Shown piece by piece: positions 1-7,733 of a DNA stretch of 64,000 bases. This DNA is from Nocardia cyriacigeorgica (lineage in GTDB: Bacteria > Actinomycetota > Actinomycetes > Mycobacteriales > Mycobacteriaceae), in the NCBI RefSeq assembly GCF_010868145.1, contig NZ_JAAGUY010000005.1:62001-126000 (forward strand). Reading direction: 5' to 3'. How positions within the stretch are numbered: the stretch's first letter is position 1; the number at the start of each line of letters is the position of its first letter. The position numbers and the translations under genes are program-made. The notes beneath the pieces are model-generated. The model did not search any database. It saw nothing but the letters and a program-made list of their open reading frames with translations, and was not told the origin of the DNA.

Positions 1-3000
1 TCCGAGATCACCGTGCGCAACGAAGGGTCGTCGGCGACCAAGCGGTGGGCCAGCAATGACAGCACACGGGCGCCGTCGTCCAGCAAGAACAGCCGTGCGG
101 CCAGCAGCGGGCCAGAAGCGAGATCGAAGTGATGATCCCGCGCATCGGCCAGCGCGGCGGCCAACCCACCCTCGTCCACCGTGGTGACCGGAAGCCGCAC
201 CTCGGCCACGGGCTGGATCGACTGTCGCGGTTCACCGTCCTCGCTGGGGAAAACGGTACGCAGCGCGGCGTGGCGGCCGATCACATCGCCGAGCGCCGCG
301 GTCAATACGGCCTCGTCCACCGGTCCGGTCAGCCGGACGGCGGCCTCGACCACACCCGTTGCACCCATCACCCATTCAGCACGCTGCGCCTGTGACAGCG
401 GAATTCGTTCGGGCCGCTGATGTTTCGTCAACGGCGGCAAACCGTTCGGACCGATGGTCACCGGCGTGGACTCGATCAGTGCGGCCAGTCCGGCGACCGT
501 CGGGGTGTCGAACGGAGCACGCACGTCGATCTCGACACCGAATTCGGCGCGGATCCGCACCACCAGCTGGTTGGCCAGCAGGGAATGACCACCGAGCTCG
601 AAGAACGAGTCATCGGCGCCCACCTCGTCCCTGCCGAAGATCTCGCCGAACAGCGCGGCGAGACGAACCTCGGTGACGGTGGCCAGTTCCGTCCGGGTTC
701 GGGCACCGACGCGGCGCGGCTCGGGCAGTGCGCGCTTGTCCAGTTTGCCGTGCTCGGTCAATGGAATTCGGTCGACCTGGGCGAACGCCGAGGGAATCAT
801 GAACTCCGGCAGCGAATTCGCCGCGTGATCACGGACATCGTCGAGGTCGAGCGCGCTCCCGGCGGGGACGACATACGCGGCCAGAGTGACCCCGAGCGCA
901 CGATCGGCCGTCGCGACCACCACACAGTGCGCGACACCGGGATGTCCCGCGATCGCGGCCTGCACCTCTCCCAGTTCGATCCGGTAACCGCGCACTTTCA
1001 CCTGTTCATCGGCGCGGCCGACGAATTCGAGTTCGCCTGCGGAATTTCGACGCGCCAGATCACCGGTGCGATACAACCGTTTGCCCGGATCGAAGGGGTC
1101 GGCGACGAAACGTTCGGCGGTCTGCCCGCGTAGGCCCAGATAGCCGCGGGCCAGCTGGTCACCGCCGAGGTAGATCTCTCCGACGACTCCCGCGGGTACC
1201 AACCGCAGCCGTTCGTCGAGCAGGTAGGCGCACACATTGCGATTGGGCACACCCACCGGCACGATCCGGGTCCCCTGCGGGCCCTCGACCGGCATATGCG
1301 TCGCCGACACCACAGCCTCGGTGGGCCCGTAATGGTTACGCAGTTCGGCATCGAAGACGCCGGCGAACCGGTCGGCGACCTCACCGAGCAGCGCCTCACC
1401 ACCCACCGGAACATGGCGCAGCGCACGCCATTCGCTCACCGCTGGCAACAGCAGCAAGGTGCTGAGCAGGGACGGCACCATATGCAGCACGGTGACCCCG
1501 TATCGGCTGATCAGGTCAGCGATATAACCGATATCGCGGAAGGCGTCCTGGCGTGGGATCACCAGGCGGGCACCGAGAGCCAGGGTGAGAAAGATATCCA
1601 GCAGCGAGGCGTCGAAACTCACCGATGACGACTGCAGCAGCCGATCATCGGCCGTCATGCCCCATTGCGCGCCGAACCCGATCAGATGATCGGCGATCGC
1701 GGCATGGGCAACGGGCACGCCCTTGGGCGTACCGGTCGAGCCGGACGTGTAGATGATGTAGGCGAGATTGTCCGGGTGCAACGGCCGGACCCGATCGCCA
1801 TCGGCCGGATCGTGGTGCGGACGGGCGAGCGCCGACTCCTCGGCGGCGGCCAGTTCGACCCGGCCGAGCACCAGCCGTGGCTTCGCGTCGGCGACCAGGT
1901 GTTCGATGCGCTCGTCCGGATACGCCGGGTCGACCGGCAAATACGCTGCCCCCGATTTGAGCACGGCCAGCACCGCGACGACGAATTCGACGGAATTCGG
2001 AATGCGCAGCGCCACGATGTCTTCGGTACCGATCCCGGCGTTGATCAGCCAATGCGCCAACCGGTTCGCCCGCCGGTTCAGTTCGGCGTAGGTCAACTCC
2101 AGGTCGGAGGCGGGGCGTTCGGCGGGCGCGATAACGGCCACGGCGTCGGGCGCGGCCGTCACACGCCGCTCGAACAACGACACCAGCGTGTCCGGCACGG
2201 TCTCGACCTGCTCGCCGCGGGAGACCGCGAGCAACCGGGCCCGGCCGTCCGGGCCGAACATGTCTAGCTCGCCGAGATGCTGTTGAGGGCAGGCGAGCGC
2301 GCTGTCGAGTAGCTGAAGGTAATGACCGAGCATCTGCGCGGCCAGCTCGGCGTCGAGTCGGCCCGGCCGGTACTCGATGTCGATGCGCGGCGCTGCCGGA
2401 TCAAGGGTGACAGTGAACCGCAGTGGCACCGGCAACCGCGGCCCGCCGAGCTCGAGCTTTGTCGCGGTGACACCGTCGAGCGCGAAACCCGAACCGCTGC
2501 CACGCACTCCGAAACCTACCTGCACCAGATGCTCGAGCCCGTCACGGGAACCGGTGCGGTCCGGATTGATCGCGTGGACGACACGGTCGATACCGGTGTG
2601 CTTGTGCGCGAACGCCCGCGCGCAGCTCGCGGTCACCGCTTCGGCGAAATCGGCGAAGGCACAATCGGTTCGCGGGGTGGCGCGCAGCAGGAGCGTATTG
2701 CCGTAGTAGCCGATGTGAGTGCCCGGGTCCGAGTCTCGCAGCGTCACCGGCATCGCGACGAGGAAGTCGGTTGCGGCCGTGTAGCGGTGGATGAGTGCGG
2801 AGTACGCGGCGAACAGGACAGCGGTCGGCGTCGAATCATGCGCACCGGCGTAGGCGCGCACTCGCTCCACCAGAGCAGGGGGGAGCGCACGGCCATGACA
2901 TTCGGCTGCGCTCCCGGCGGCATCGGCCACCGGGCCACCCGGAAGTTCCAGCAGATCGGGCAGTGGGGTGAGTGTGCGCCGCCAGTAGTCGAGGGCGACG

Positions 3001-3659
3001 CTGTCGTCGGCACGGCGGATCGCGGCATCGCTGAACCGGGTAGGTGCGCGATGGGCGGGAGCCGAGACGTTGTAGGCGGCCTCGAGCTGCGCGGTGAATA
3101 CGCTCAGCGATTCGTCGTCCCATGCGATCGTGTGCGCGACCAACACCAGCACGAATTCGTCACCGCCGGTGCGAATCAGGCTCAGCCGCAGCGGCGCGTC
3201 CGCGGACAGGTCGAACGGACGGCCGAGTTCCCGCCGCACCAGCACCTCGACCCGGCGGGCCAGCCCGGCCGCGGAACGCCCCGACAGATCATGTTCGCGC
3301 CAGGAGGGCGACAGGTCCGGGCGGACCACCTGATAGGCCTCGCCGTCGATGCCGAGACCGTAGCTGGTGCGCAGCATGTCGTGTTCGGCGACGACCGTTG
3401 CGACCGCGGTGCGCAACCGCGTCACATCGAGGGCACCGGAAAGCCGGTAGGCCACACCGATATTGAGCGAGGAACTGTGGGGTTCCCTGGTGTGCAGGAA
3501 CCAGGCGCGGGACTGGCCCGGTGACAGTGGGCGGCGCGGTCCGGAGACCGGTGCGCTCACCGTCATCCGGCCGGTGACACCGGTGTCACCGCCGCGACGG
3601 CGCACCAGATCGGTCCGACGCGCCCGTGGACTCGCGGCGTCGTTGGCAATGGTCGACAT
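1..3659 (-). CDS. NRPS of a hydroxamate siderophore, N-terminal part (C-A-PCP-C...), cut by the window edge
   Basis: About 1219 residues are visible and the C-terminus lies beyond base 1. The ATG at 3659 is preceded by GGAGG four bases upstream. Domains in order: a condensation domain (about 35-450), an adenylation domain (about 490-985) with TSGSTG near 640, HYGPTEA near 777 and GKLDKRALPEP near 975, a carrier domain with LGGHSL (Ser near 1025), and the start of a second condensation domain. The HHxxxDG motif is altered in both condensation domains: AHTIAWDD near 177 and AHRLVADD near 1207. In each the second, catalytic His is replaced. The pocket code, read by eye, is D-A-L-H-P-G-H-V, which I do not match to a known substrate. 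The formyltransferase lies 47 bp upstream on the same strand and the N-hydroxylase lies before that. This suggests assembly of a siderophore containing N-formyl-N-hydroxyornithine, as in exochelin or rhodochelin. NRPS identity is certain; the product is inferred. Confidence 0.93.
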   Translation of the reverse strand, partial: MSTIANDAASPRARRTDLVRRRGGDTGVTGRMTVSAPVSGPRRPLSPGQSRAWFLHTREPHSSSLNIGVAYRLSGALDVTRLRTAVATVVAEHDMLRTSYGLGIDGEAYQVVRPDLSPSWREHDLSGRSAAGLARRVEVLVRRELGRPFDLSADAPLRLSLIRTGGDEFVLVLVAHTIAWDDESLSVFTAQLEAAYNVSAPAHRAPTRFSDAAIRRADDSVALDYWRRTLTPLPDLLELPGGPVADAAGSAAECHGRALPPALVERVRAYAGAHDSTPTAVLFAAYSALIHRYTAATDFLVAMPVTLRDSDPGTHIGYYGNTLLLRATPRTDCAFADFAEAVTASCARAFAHKHTGIDRVVHAINPDRTGSRDGLEHLVQVGFGVRGSGSGFALDGVTATKLELGGPRLPVPLRFTVTLDPAAPRIDIEYRPGRLDAELAAQMLGHYLQLLDSALACPQQHLGELDMFGPDGRARLLAVSRGEQVETVPDTLVSLFERRVTAAPDAVAVIAPAERPASDLELTYAELNRRANRLAHWLINAGIGTEDIVALRIPNSVEFVVAVLAVLKSGAAYLPVDPAYPDERIEHLVADAKPRLVLGRVELAAAEESALARPHHDPADGDRVRPLHPDNLAYIIYTSGSTGTPKGVPVAHAAIADHLIGFGAQWGMTADDRLLQSSSVSFDASLLDIFLTLALGARLVIPRQDAFRDIGYIADLISRYGVTVLHMVPSLLSTLLLLPAVSEWRALRHVPVGGEALLGEVADRFAGVFDAELRNHYGPTEAVVSATHMPVEGPQGTRIVPVGVPNRNVCAYLLDERLRLVPAGVVGEIYLGGDQLARGYLGLRGQTAERFVADPFDPGKRLYRTGDLARRNSAGELEFVGRADEQVKVRGYRIELGEVQAAIAGHPGVAHCVVVATADRALGVTLAAYVVPAGSALDLDDVRDHAANSLPEFMIPSAFAQVDRIPLTEHGKLDKRALPEPRRVGARTRTELATVTEVRLAALFGEIFGRDEVGADDSFFELGGHSLLANQLVVRIRAEFGVEIDVRAPFDTPTVAGLAALIESTPVTIGPNGLPPLTKHQRPERIPLSQAQRAEWVMGATGVVEAAVRLTGPVDEAVLTAALGDVIGRHAALRTVFPSEDGEPRQSIQPVAEVRLPVTTVDEGGLAAALADARDHHFDLASGPLLAARLFLLDDGARVLSLLAHRLVADDPSLRTVIS

Positions 3660-3706
3660 GGTTCCTCCGGCCCCGCGCTTGGTCTTCGCCGCTGATCTGG
3701 TTGGCT

Positions 3707-4657
3707 CTATGCCGGCTCGGCCGGTGAATCGGTGAGATACCCACCGCGGCGGAAGAATTCGGCGCCGTCGTGTTCGACGCCGTCGGCGGTGCGCACCTTG
3801 GTGATCACCAGGCCGTGGTTACCGCCGCGGAACGCATCGGGGCCACAGACCACGGCGCCGCCGTCCTCCTGCACGATCACCCGGCCGGGAGTACCGCCGT
3901 AACGTGCGGACGACACCCGAGAGGCCAGGATCTCGACCTTCGCACCGCGGTAATAGCTGAACGCACGTGGGTACGGCGCGGACAGCGCCCGGACGAAACG
4001 CTCCAGATCGACTGCGGGCCAGTTCCAGTCGATGCGACTGTCACGCTCGGAACGCTTGTGGAAGTAGGTCCGCTCGGCCTTGTTCTGCGGCCGCCACACC
4101 GCTGTTCCGGAGGCGACGGCGTCCAAGGCCTCGTTCAGCGCGCCCGGGATCAGGTCCATGCCCGCCAGCACCAGCTCTGTGCCGGTGGCGTCCGGGCCGA
4201 TGGGCAGCGAACGCTGCACGAGGATGTCGCCGGTGTCGAGCTGCTCGTCCATTCGGTGCACGGTGAGCCCGAATTCGCTCTCACCGCTGATCAGCGCCCA
4301 CAGCACCGGAGAGAACCCGGTGAACCTGGGTAGTAGCGAGTCGTGCAGGTTGAGCGTGCCATGGGTGGGCATGTTGTACAGCTCCGACGGCATCCAGGTG
4401 TACCAGCTGTTCACCACGATGAGATCCGGTTCGGCCCGCTTGACCAGGTCGATGGTCTCCTCATCGGCCCGCTCGGTCAGATGAATCGGGATGCTGTGGT
4501 CCCGCGCCAGGTCCTCGACCGAATCCGACCAGATGCCCTTGTAGGAATGCTCACTGGCTGGATGCGTGACCGCGAGCACCACCTCGTGCTCGGAATCGAT
4601 CAGAGCCTGCAGAGTCTTACGACCCCAGGTCTGGAAGCCGAACGAAACGATACGCAT
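3707..4657 (-). CDS. Formyltransferase, methionyl-tRNA formyltransferase-like, probably for N-hydroxyornithine
   Basis: A 316-residue protein of the formyl-THF-dependent formyltransferase fold. The catalytic triad is present: N103 and H105 in the stretch LNLHDSLLPRFTG, and the aspartate in the LDTGDIL loop (D141/D144). The C-terminal half (from about 205) resembles the Fmt C-terminal domain, with FVRALSAPYPRAFSYY. It sits between an amino-acid N-monooxygenase and an NRPS, all in the same direction. That points to transfer of a formyl group to N5-hydroxyornithine, the role of FxbA, CchA and Rft, rather than to initiator tRNA. Residues after the family core (about 260-316) are typical of siderophore enzymes of this group. 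An iron box lies 28 bp upstream of the start. Fold and triad are seen; the substrate is inferred from neighbours. A housekeeping Fmt is unlikely because no def or rsmB lies nearby. Confidence 0.88.
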   Translation of the reverse strand: MRIVSFGFQTWGRKTLQALIDSEHEVVLAVTHPASEHSYKGIWSDSVEDLARDHSIPIHLTERADEETIDLVKRAEPDLIVVNSWYTWMPSELYNMPTHGTLNLHDSLLPRFTGFSPVLWALISGESEFGLTVHRMDEQLDTGDILVQRSLPIGPDATGTELVLAGMDLIPGALNEALDAVASGTAVWRPQNKAERTYFHKRSERDSRIDWNWPAVDLERFVRALSAPYPRAFSYYRGAKVEILASRVSSARYGGTPGRVIVQEDGGAVVCGPDAFRGGNHGLVITKVRTADGVEHDGAEFFRRGGYLTDSPAEPA

Positions 4658-4684
4658 GAACCGAACCTCATTCCCGAAACTTAG

Positions 4685-4703
4685 TAAGGCAAGCCTAGCC
4701 TAC
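4685..4703 (-). promoter_or_regulatory. IdeR/DmdR1-like iron box before the formyltransferase gene
   Basis: TAAGGCAAGCCTAGCCTAC agrees with the actinobacterial iron-box consensus TTAGGTTAGGCTAACCTAA at about 14 of 19 positions, including the central AGSCTA core. It lies in the 63-bp gap between the monooxygenase stop and the formyltransferase start. This suggests a second, internal iron-repressed promoter for formyltransferase and NRPS. Match counted by eye. Confidence 0.6.
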
Positions 4704-4720
4704 GACCTGCCGGGCTGCGC

Positions 4721-6007
4721 TCAGGGGCGAGCCGCGTACGCGGACTCCACCATCCGCACACCCGCGGCCGCCGCCGGTGTCGCCAGGACCCGATCCGAAA
4801 GCTGGCCGAGACAACTGAGATTCGGAAAACCCGGGCCCTGCGCCAACCCCGCCAGATTGGGCAGATACAACTTGGCATCCAGCCCCTCGACAGCAAGGTC
4901 GTGCCCGATCGCGGTCTCGATCCGCGCCTGCGTGATCGGACCGCCGATAGCGAGTTCCACCAGATCGGCGGCATCGGCGTCGAACAGATCGAGGAACCAC
5001 AGCGCCTGACCGCCGGTGGCATCGACCACCAGGTCGAACCCGTGCACCTGATCGGGGCGTAGTTCGTTGCGCAGGGTGAGCCCGACCCCATCACCCTGTT
5101 CCGCCACCCGGACGACGCGGCCCTGGAGGTGATGCACACGACTGTCGGCCATCAGTGCGTCCTGCACCCGCACCGAGAACACGCCGCGATCAGCGCGGCG
5201 CACCACATCCCGGCGCTCCTCGATACTCAGCGCACGCCATTTGGCCGGATCACTGAACAGGGAATTCTCGAAGTAGCTCTCGCCGCGCGTGTAGATGGTG
5301 GCGGCCGGTGAGATCACCGAGACGATCAACACATCGTGGCGAACCAGCTCATCCATCACCGAGCCCGCGGTTTCCCCGCCGCCGATCACCGCCGCCCGCG
5401 AGGACGCCGGTAGCTGACGTTTTCCGGCCAGGTCCCAGAATTCGGCGACGCTCAACACCTTCGGATGGCGGGCCAAGGCGCGACCGCTGTCGCCGGGGCC
5501 GGAAATCATGAGGCGATCGGTATCGATCTCACTGATCAGGCCGTCCGCGTCGGCCACGGTGACCAACCAGCCGTCGGCCGCGGCCGAGATCTTGCGCACA
5601 CTTCCGGCAACCAGGTCGAGACCGATCTTGCGAGCGACCCACTGCAGATATTTGGCCCAGACATTGTGCTGCGGGCTTGGCCTGCCGCGGTCGATCCATT
5701 CGGCATAGGTGCCGCGCTCGACCAGGAACGAGGTCCAGCTGAAGGCCATCATCGCCTCGTTGATCGCCTGATTGTGACCGCGCGCCCAGGTGGAGTGATA
5801 CGGGAACCCGATGTCCTTCTCCGGGCTGGTGCCGAGCCGATGCCGCCCGTCGGTCCAGCCGCCGGTTCCCAGCCAATTGCCTCCCACCGCATGCGGCTCC
5901 ACCACCGTCACCTGCGGTGCGGGCAGGCCGAGCGAGCGCAGCACATGCGCCTTGGCCGCGACAGCCATCGCTTTCGGTCCGGCGCCGACTACGAGAAGTC
6001 TGTCCAC
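4721..6007 (-). CDS. L-ornithine/L-lysine N-monooxygenase, MbtG-like (siderophore hydroxamate formation)
   Basis: A flavin-dependent amino-acid N-hydroxylase closely resembling mycobacterial MbtG along its whole length. It shares the dinucleotide fingerprint VGAGPKAMAVAAKA at the N-terminus, GGWTDG..RLGTSPEKD near 50-65, a second Rossmann motif IGGGETAGSVMDEL near 215, YFENSLFSDP near 250, and NLSCLGQLSDRVL near the end. I chose the GTG at 6007 (428 residues) because it has GGAGAG just upstream and gives the MbtG-like start VDRLLVVGAG. In-frame starts at 6031 (ATG) and 6055 (GTG) lack a clear ribosome site. MbtG acts on lysine. The formyltransferase next door makes ornithine (N5) the likelier substrate here, but residues alone cannot decide. 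It is the first gene of the siderophore operon, with an iron box upstream. Confidence 0.88.
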   Translation of the reverse strand: MDRLLVVGAGPKAMAVAAKAHVLRSLGLPAPQVTVVEPHAVGGNWLGTGGWTDGRHRLGTSPEKDIGFPYHSTWARGHNQAINEAMMAFSWTSFLVERGTYAEWIDRGRPSPQHNVWAKYLQWVARKIGLDLVAGSVRKISAAADGWLVTVADADGLISEIDTDRLMISGPGDSGRALARHPKVLSVAEFWDLAGKRQLPASSRAAVIGGGETAGSVMDELVRHDVLIVSVISPAATIYTRGESYFENSLFSDPAKWRALSIEERRDVVRRADRGVFSVRVQDALMADSRVHHLQGRVVRVAEQGDGVGLTLRNELRPDQVHGFDLVVDATGGQALWFLDLFDADAADLVELAIGGPITQARIETAIGHDLAVEGLDAKLYLPNLAGLAQGPGFPNLSCLGQLSDRVLATPAAAAGVRMVESAYAARP

Positions 6008-6142
6008 TGGCTCTCCACTCTTTCGTCGCATCGCAGCCGCCGCGATTCCAGGCACCGCTCGGCTATCGATATCGGCGATCAGCTGCGGCGGCGCGGGCGC
6101 GGGACGCGCTGCCCCTCCGCAGAATCAACTACCCCTCCCAGG

Positions 6143-6161
6143 TTTGCATAGGCTTACCTTA
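6143..6161 (-). promoter_or_regulatory. IdeR/DmdR1-like iron box of the siderophore operon
   Basis: On the minus strand the site reads TAAGGTAAGCCTATGCAAA. The AGGTAAGCCTA half matches the iron-box consensus well and the other half less so. About 14 to 16 of 19 positions agree, depending on how A/T wobble is counted. It lies about 135 bp upstream of the monooxygenase start, within the gap after the MDR gene. Expected role: iron-dependent repression of the operon. Confidence 0.62.
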
Positions 6162-6212
6162 TACGGCGTGGGTGATGCGGCCCCGGACGGGTCCCCGCCC
6201 AGGCCACGATCC

Positions 6213-7121
6213 TCAGGGGCGCAGGACGTACTTGCCGCGCACGCCGCCCTTGGCGACAGCGCGGTGTGCGTCGGCAGCATCGACGAGTGGCACGACGGCA
6301 TGCACCCGCGCAGGCAGGTGACCGCTCGCGGTGGCCTCGAGGAGCTGAGCCAGCCGGGCACCGTCGGGGCGAGCCTGCACCGCGTGCACCGTGATCCCCC
6401 GCTGCGGAGCCGGTGCCGCGCTCGGCCGCACACCGACGAACACGCCGCCGTCACGAACCAGCGCGAGCCCTTCATCCTGTAGCGCGGCCGCGTCGGCGAC
6501 CGCATCCCAACCGGGCTCCGGCGACGCAGTGAAATCGGCGCCGAGTCCGCGGACGAACTTCTCATCCGTGGCCCGGGCGGATCCCGTCACCCGCCAACCA
6601 CGATCCTGGGCGAGCGCGATCACGTATCCCCCGACCGTGCCCGCGGCCCCGGTGACCAGGAGGTCGCGCCCGGCGCTGTCACCGAGCAGGTCGACCAGCT
6701 GGGCCGCGGCCAGGCCATTGACCGGAACGGTGGCCGCCGCCACCAGGCCGAGACCATCGGGTACGAGCGCGATATCGCTCGCCGCGACCACGAGCTGCTC
6801 GGCGTAGGTGCCGTAGTCACGGTCGAATCCGGCGACCAGCCCTGCCACTCGACTGCCGACCGGTATGTCGACTCCGGGTCCGGCGGCGATCACGGTGCCC
6901 GCGAAGTCCCAGCCAAGCCCGACGTGGTCGGGCTGGTCGATCAGCCCGAGCTGATGGAACACCCCTGCGACCACCCCGAGGTCGACGGGGTTGACCGTAG
7001 CCCCGGCAATCTGGACCCGGACCTGGCCCGGACCGGGCTCGGCGACCGGAACGTCGATGATCTCGATGGACTCGGGGCCACCCGGGGTGCGGATGATCGC
7101 GGCGCGGAACGTACTGGGCAT
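6213..7121 (-). CDS. Zinc-free MDR alcohol dehydrogenase / NADPH:quinone-oxidoreductase-like protein
   Basis: A 302-residue medium-chain dehydrogenase/reductase. The N-terminal GroES-like part has PGQVRVQIAGATVNPVDLGV and GLGWDFAGTV. The C-terminal Rossmann part has LLVTGAAGTVGGYVIALAQ near 155-175. Zinc-ligand cysteines are absent, which fits the quinone oxidoreductase branch that uses NADPH to reduce quinones or enones. The ATG at 7121 is preceded by AGGAGG at good spacing. It is divergent from an HxlR regulator, with 115 bp between the starts, so it is probably that regulator's target. HxlR proteins often control such reductases in response to quinones or aldehydes. Substrate unknown. Confidence 0.85.
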   Translation of the reverse strand: MPSTFRAAIIRTPGGPESIEIIDVPVAEPGPGQVRVQIAGATVNPVDLGVVAGVFHQLGLIDQPDHVGLGWDFAGTVIAAGPGVDIPVGSRVAGLVAGFDRDYGTYAEQLVVAASDIALVPDGLGLVAAATVPVNGLAAAQLVDLLGDSAGRDLLVTGAAGTVGGYVIALAQDRGWRVTGSARATDEKFVRGLGADFTASPEPGWDAVADAAALQDEGLALVRDGGVFVGVRPSAAPAPQRGITVHAVQARPDGARLAQLLEATASGHLPARVHAVVPLVDAADAHRAVAKGGVRGKYVLRP

Positions 7122-7168
7122 AACAGCCTCCTATAGATTTTCTGTCGTTGCCACTCCACAATGGATGT

Positions 7169-7213
7169 GTAACTCTCTATCGGGAAGCAGGCACTTCGGA
7201 GTGCGTAACTCTC
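7169..7213. promoter_or_regulatory. Direct repeat in the divergent MDR/HxlR promoter
   Basis: GTAACTCTC occurs at 7169-7177 and again at 7205-7213, 36 bp apart, in the 115-bp region between the two divergent starts. It may be a pair of sites for the HxlR protein. This is inferred from position and repetition only. Confidence 0.35.
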
Positions 7214-7236
7214 CGCACGGTAGGAAGGAGCGGTCG

Positions 7237-7677
7237 ATGCCGACGATGACGGCGGCCCAGCAGCGGGCACAGGCGAAACTGGACTACGACGCCTTTTTGG
7301 CGAAATGCCCCAGCCGTCAACTGCTCGACCGGATCTCCGACAAGTGGGTGGCACTGGTGCTGGCCGCGCTCGGCAGCGACGGCCCACACCCTCAGCCCGA
7401 CGGCGCAGGCGAACCGCGCGCGATGCGCTACTCCGAATTGTCGCGGCGGCTGGCCGGGGTCAGCCAGAAGATGCTCACCCAGACGCTACGGTCCCTCGAG
7501 CGCGACGGGCTGCTCATCCGTACGGTGACGCCAACCGTGCCAACCACGGTGACCTACGAACTGACCGAACTCGGCCTGTCGTTGCATGGCCTCGTGTACG
7601 GCATCAAGCTGTGGGCCGAGGCTCATATGGACGAGGTGCTGGTCAACCGCGACGCGTACGACCGCGCGGCCGGCTGA
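7237..7677 (+). CDS. HxlR-family winged-helix transcriptional regulator
   Basis: A 146-residue protein. CPSRQLLDRISDKWVALVLAAL near 27-48 and the stretch RYSELSRRLAGVSQKMLTQTLR through LERDGLL form the MarR/HxlR winged helix, with the C-terminal LTELGLSL extension typical of HxlR. The single Cys29 in the segment before the helix is the position used for redox or electrophile sensing in several HxlR members. The ATG at 7237 has AAGGAG six bases upstream; a longer in-frame extension upstream lacks a ribosome site. It probably regulates itself and the divergent MDR enzyme. There is a short acidic/proline insertion (about 50-62) between the first helices. Confidence 0.87.
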   Translation: MPTMTAAQQRAQAKLDYDAFLAKCPSRQLLDRISDKWVALVLAALGSDGPHPQPDGAGEPRAMRYSELSRRLAGVSQKMLTQTLRSLERDGLLIRTVTPTVPTTVTYELTELGLSLHGLVYGIKLWAEAHMDEVLVNRDAYDRAAG

Positions 7678-7733
7678 CTCCGCCGCGGTCGAGCCGTGCG
7701 TGACCGGCCCGATCACCATGCGGGGAAACAGCG

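Noticed and set aside
3707..4657. Housekeeping methionyl-tRNA formyltransferase
   Set aside because: Neighbours are a siderophore N-hydroxylase and an NRPS, with an iron box in front. No def or rsmB gene lies near.
6008..6055. Longer start for the N-monooxygenase (GTG 6055 or ATG 6031)
   Set aside because: No ribosome site before either, and the added residues are absent from MbtG-type proteins, whose start matches the GTG at 6007.
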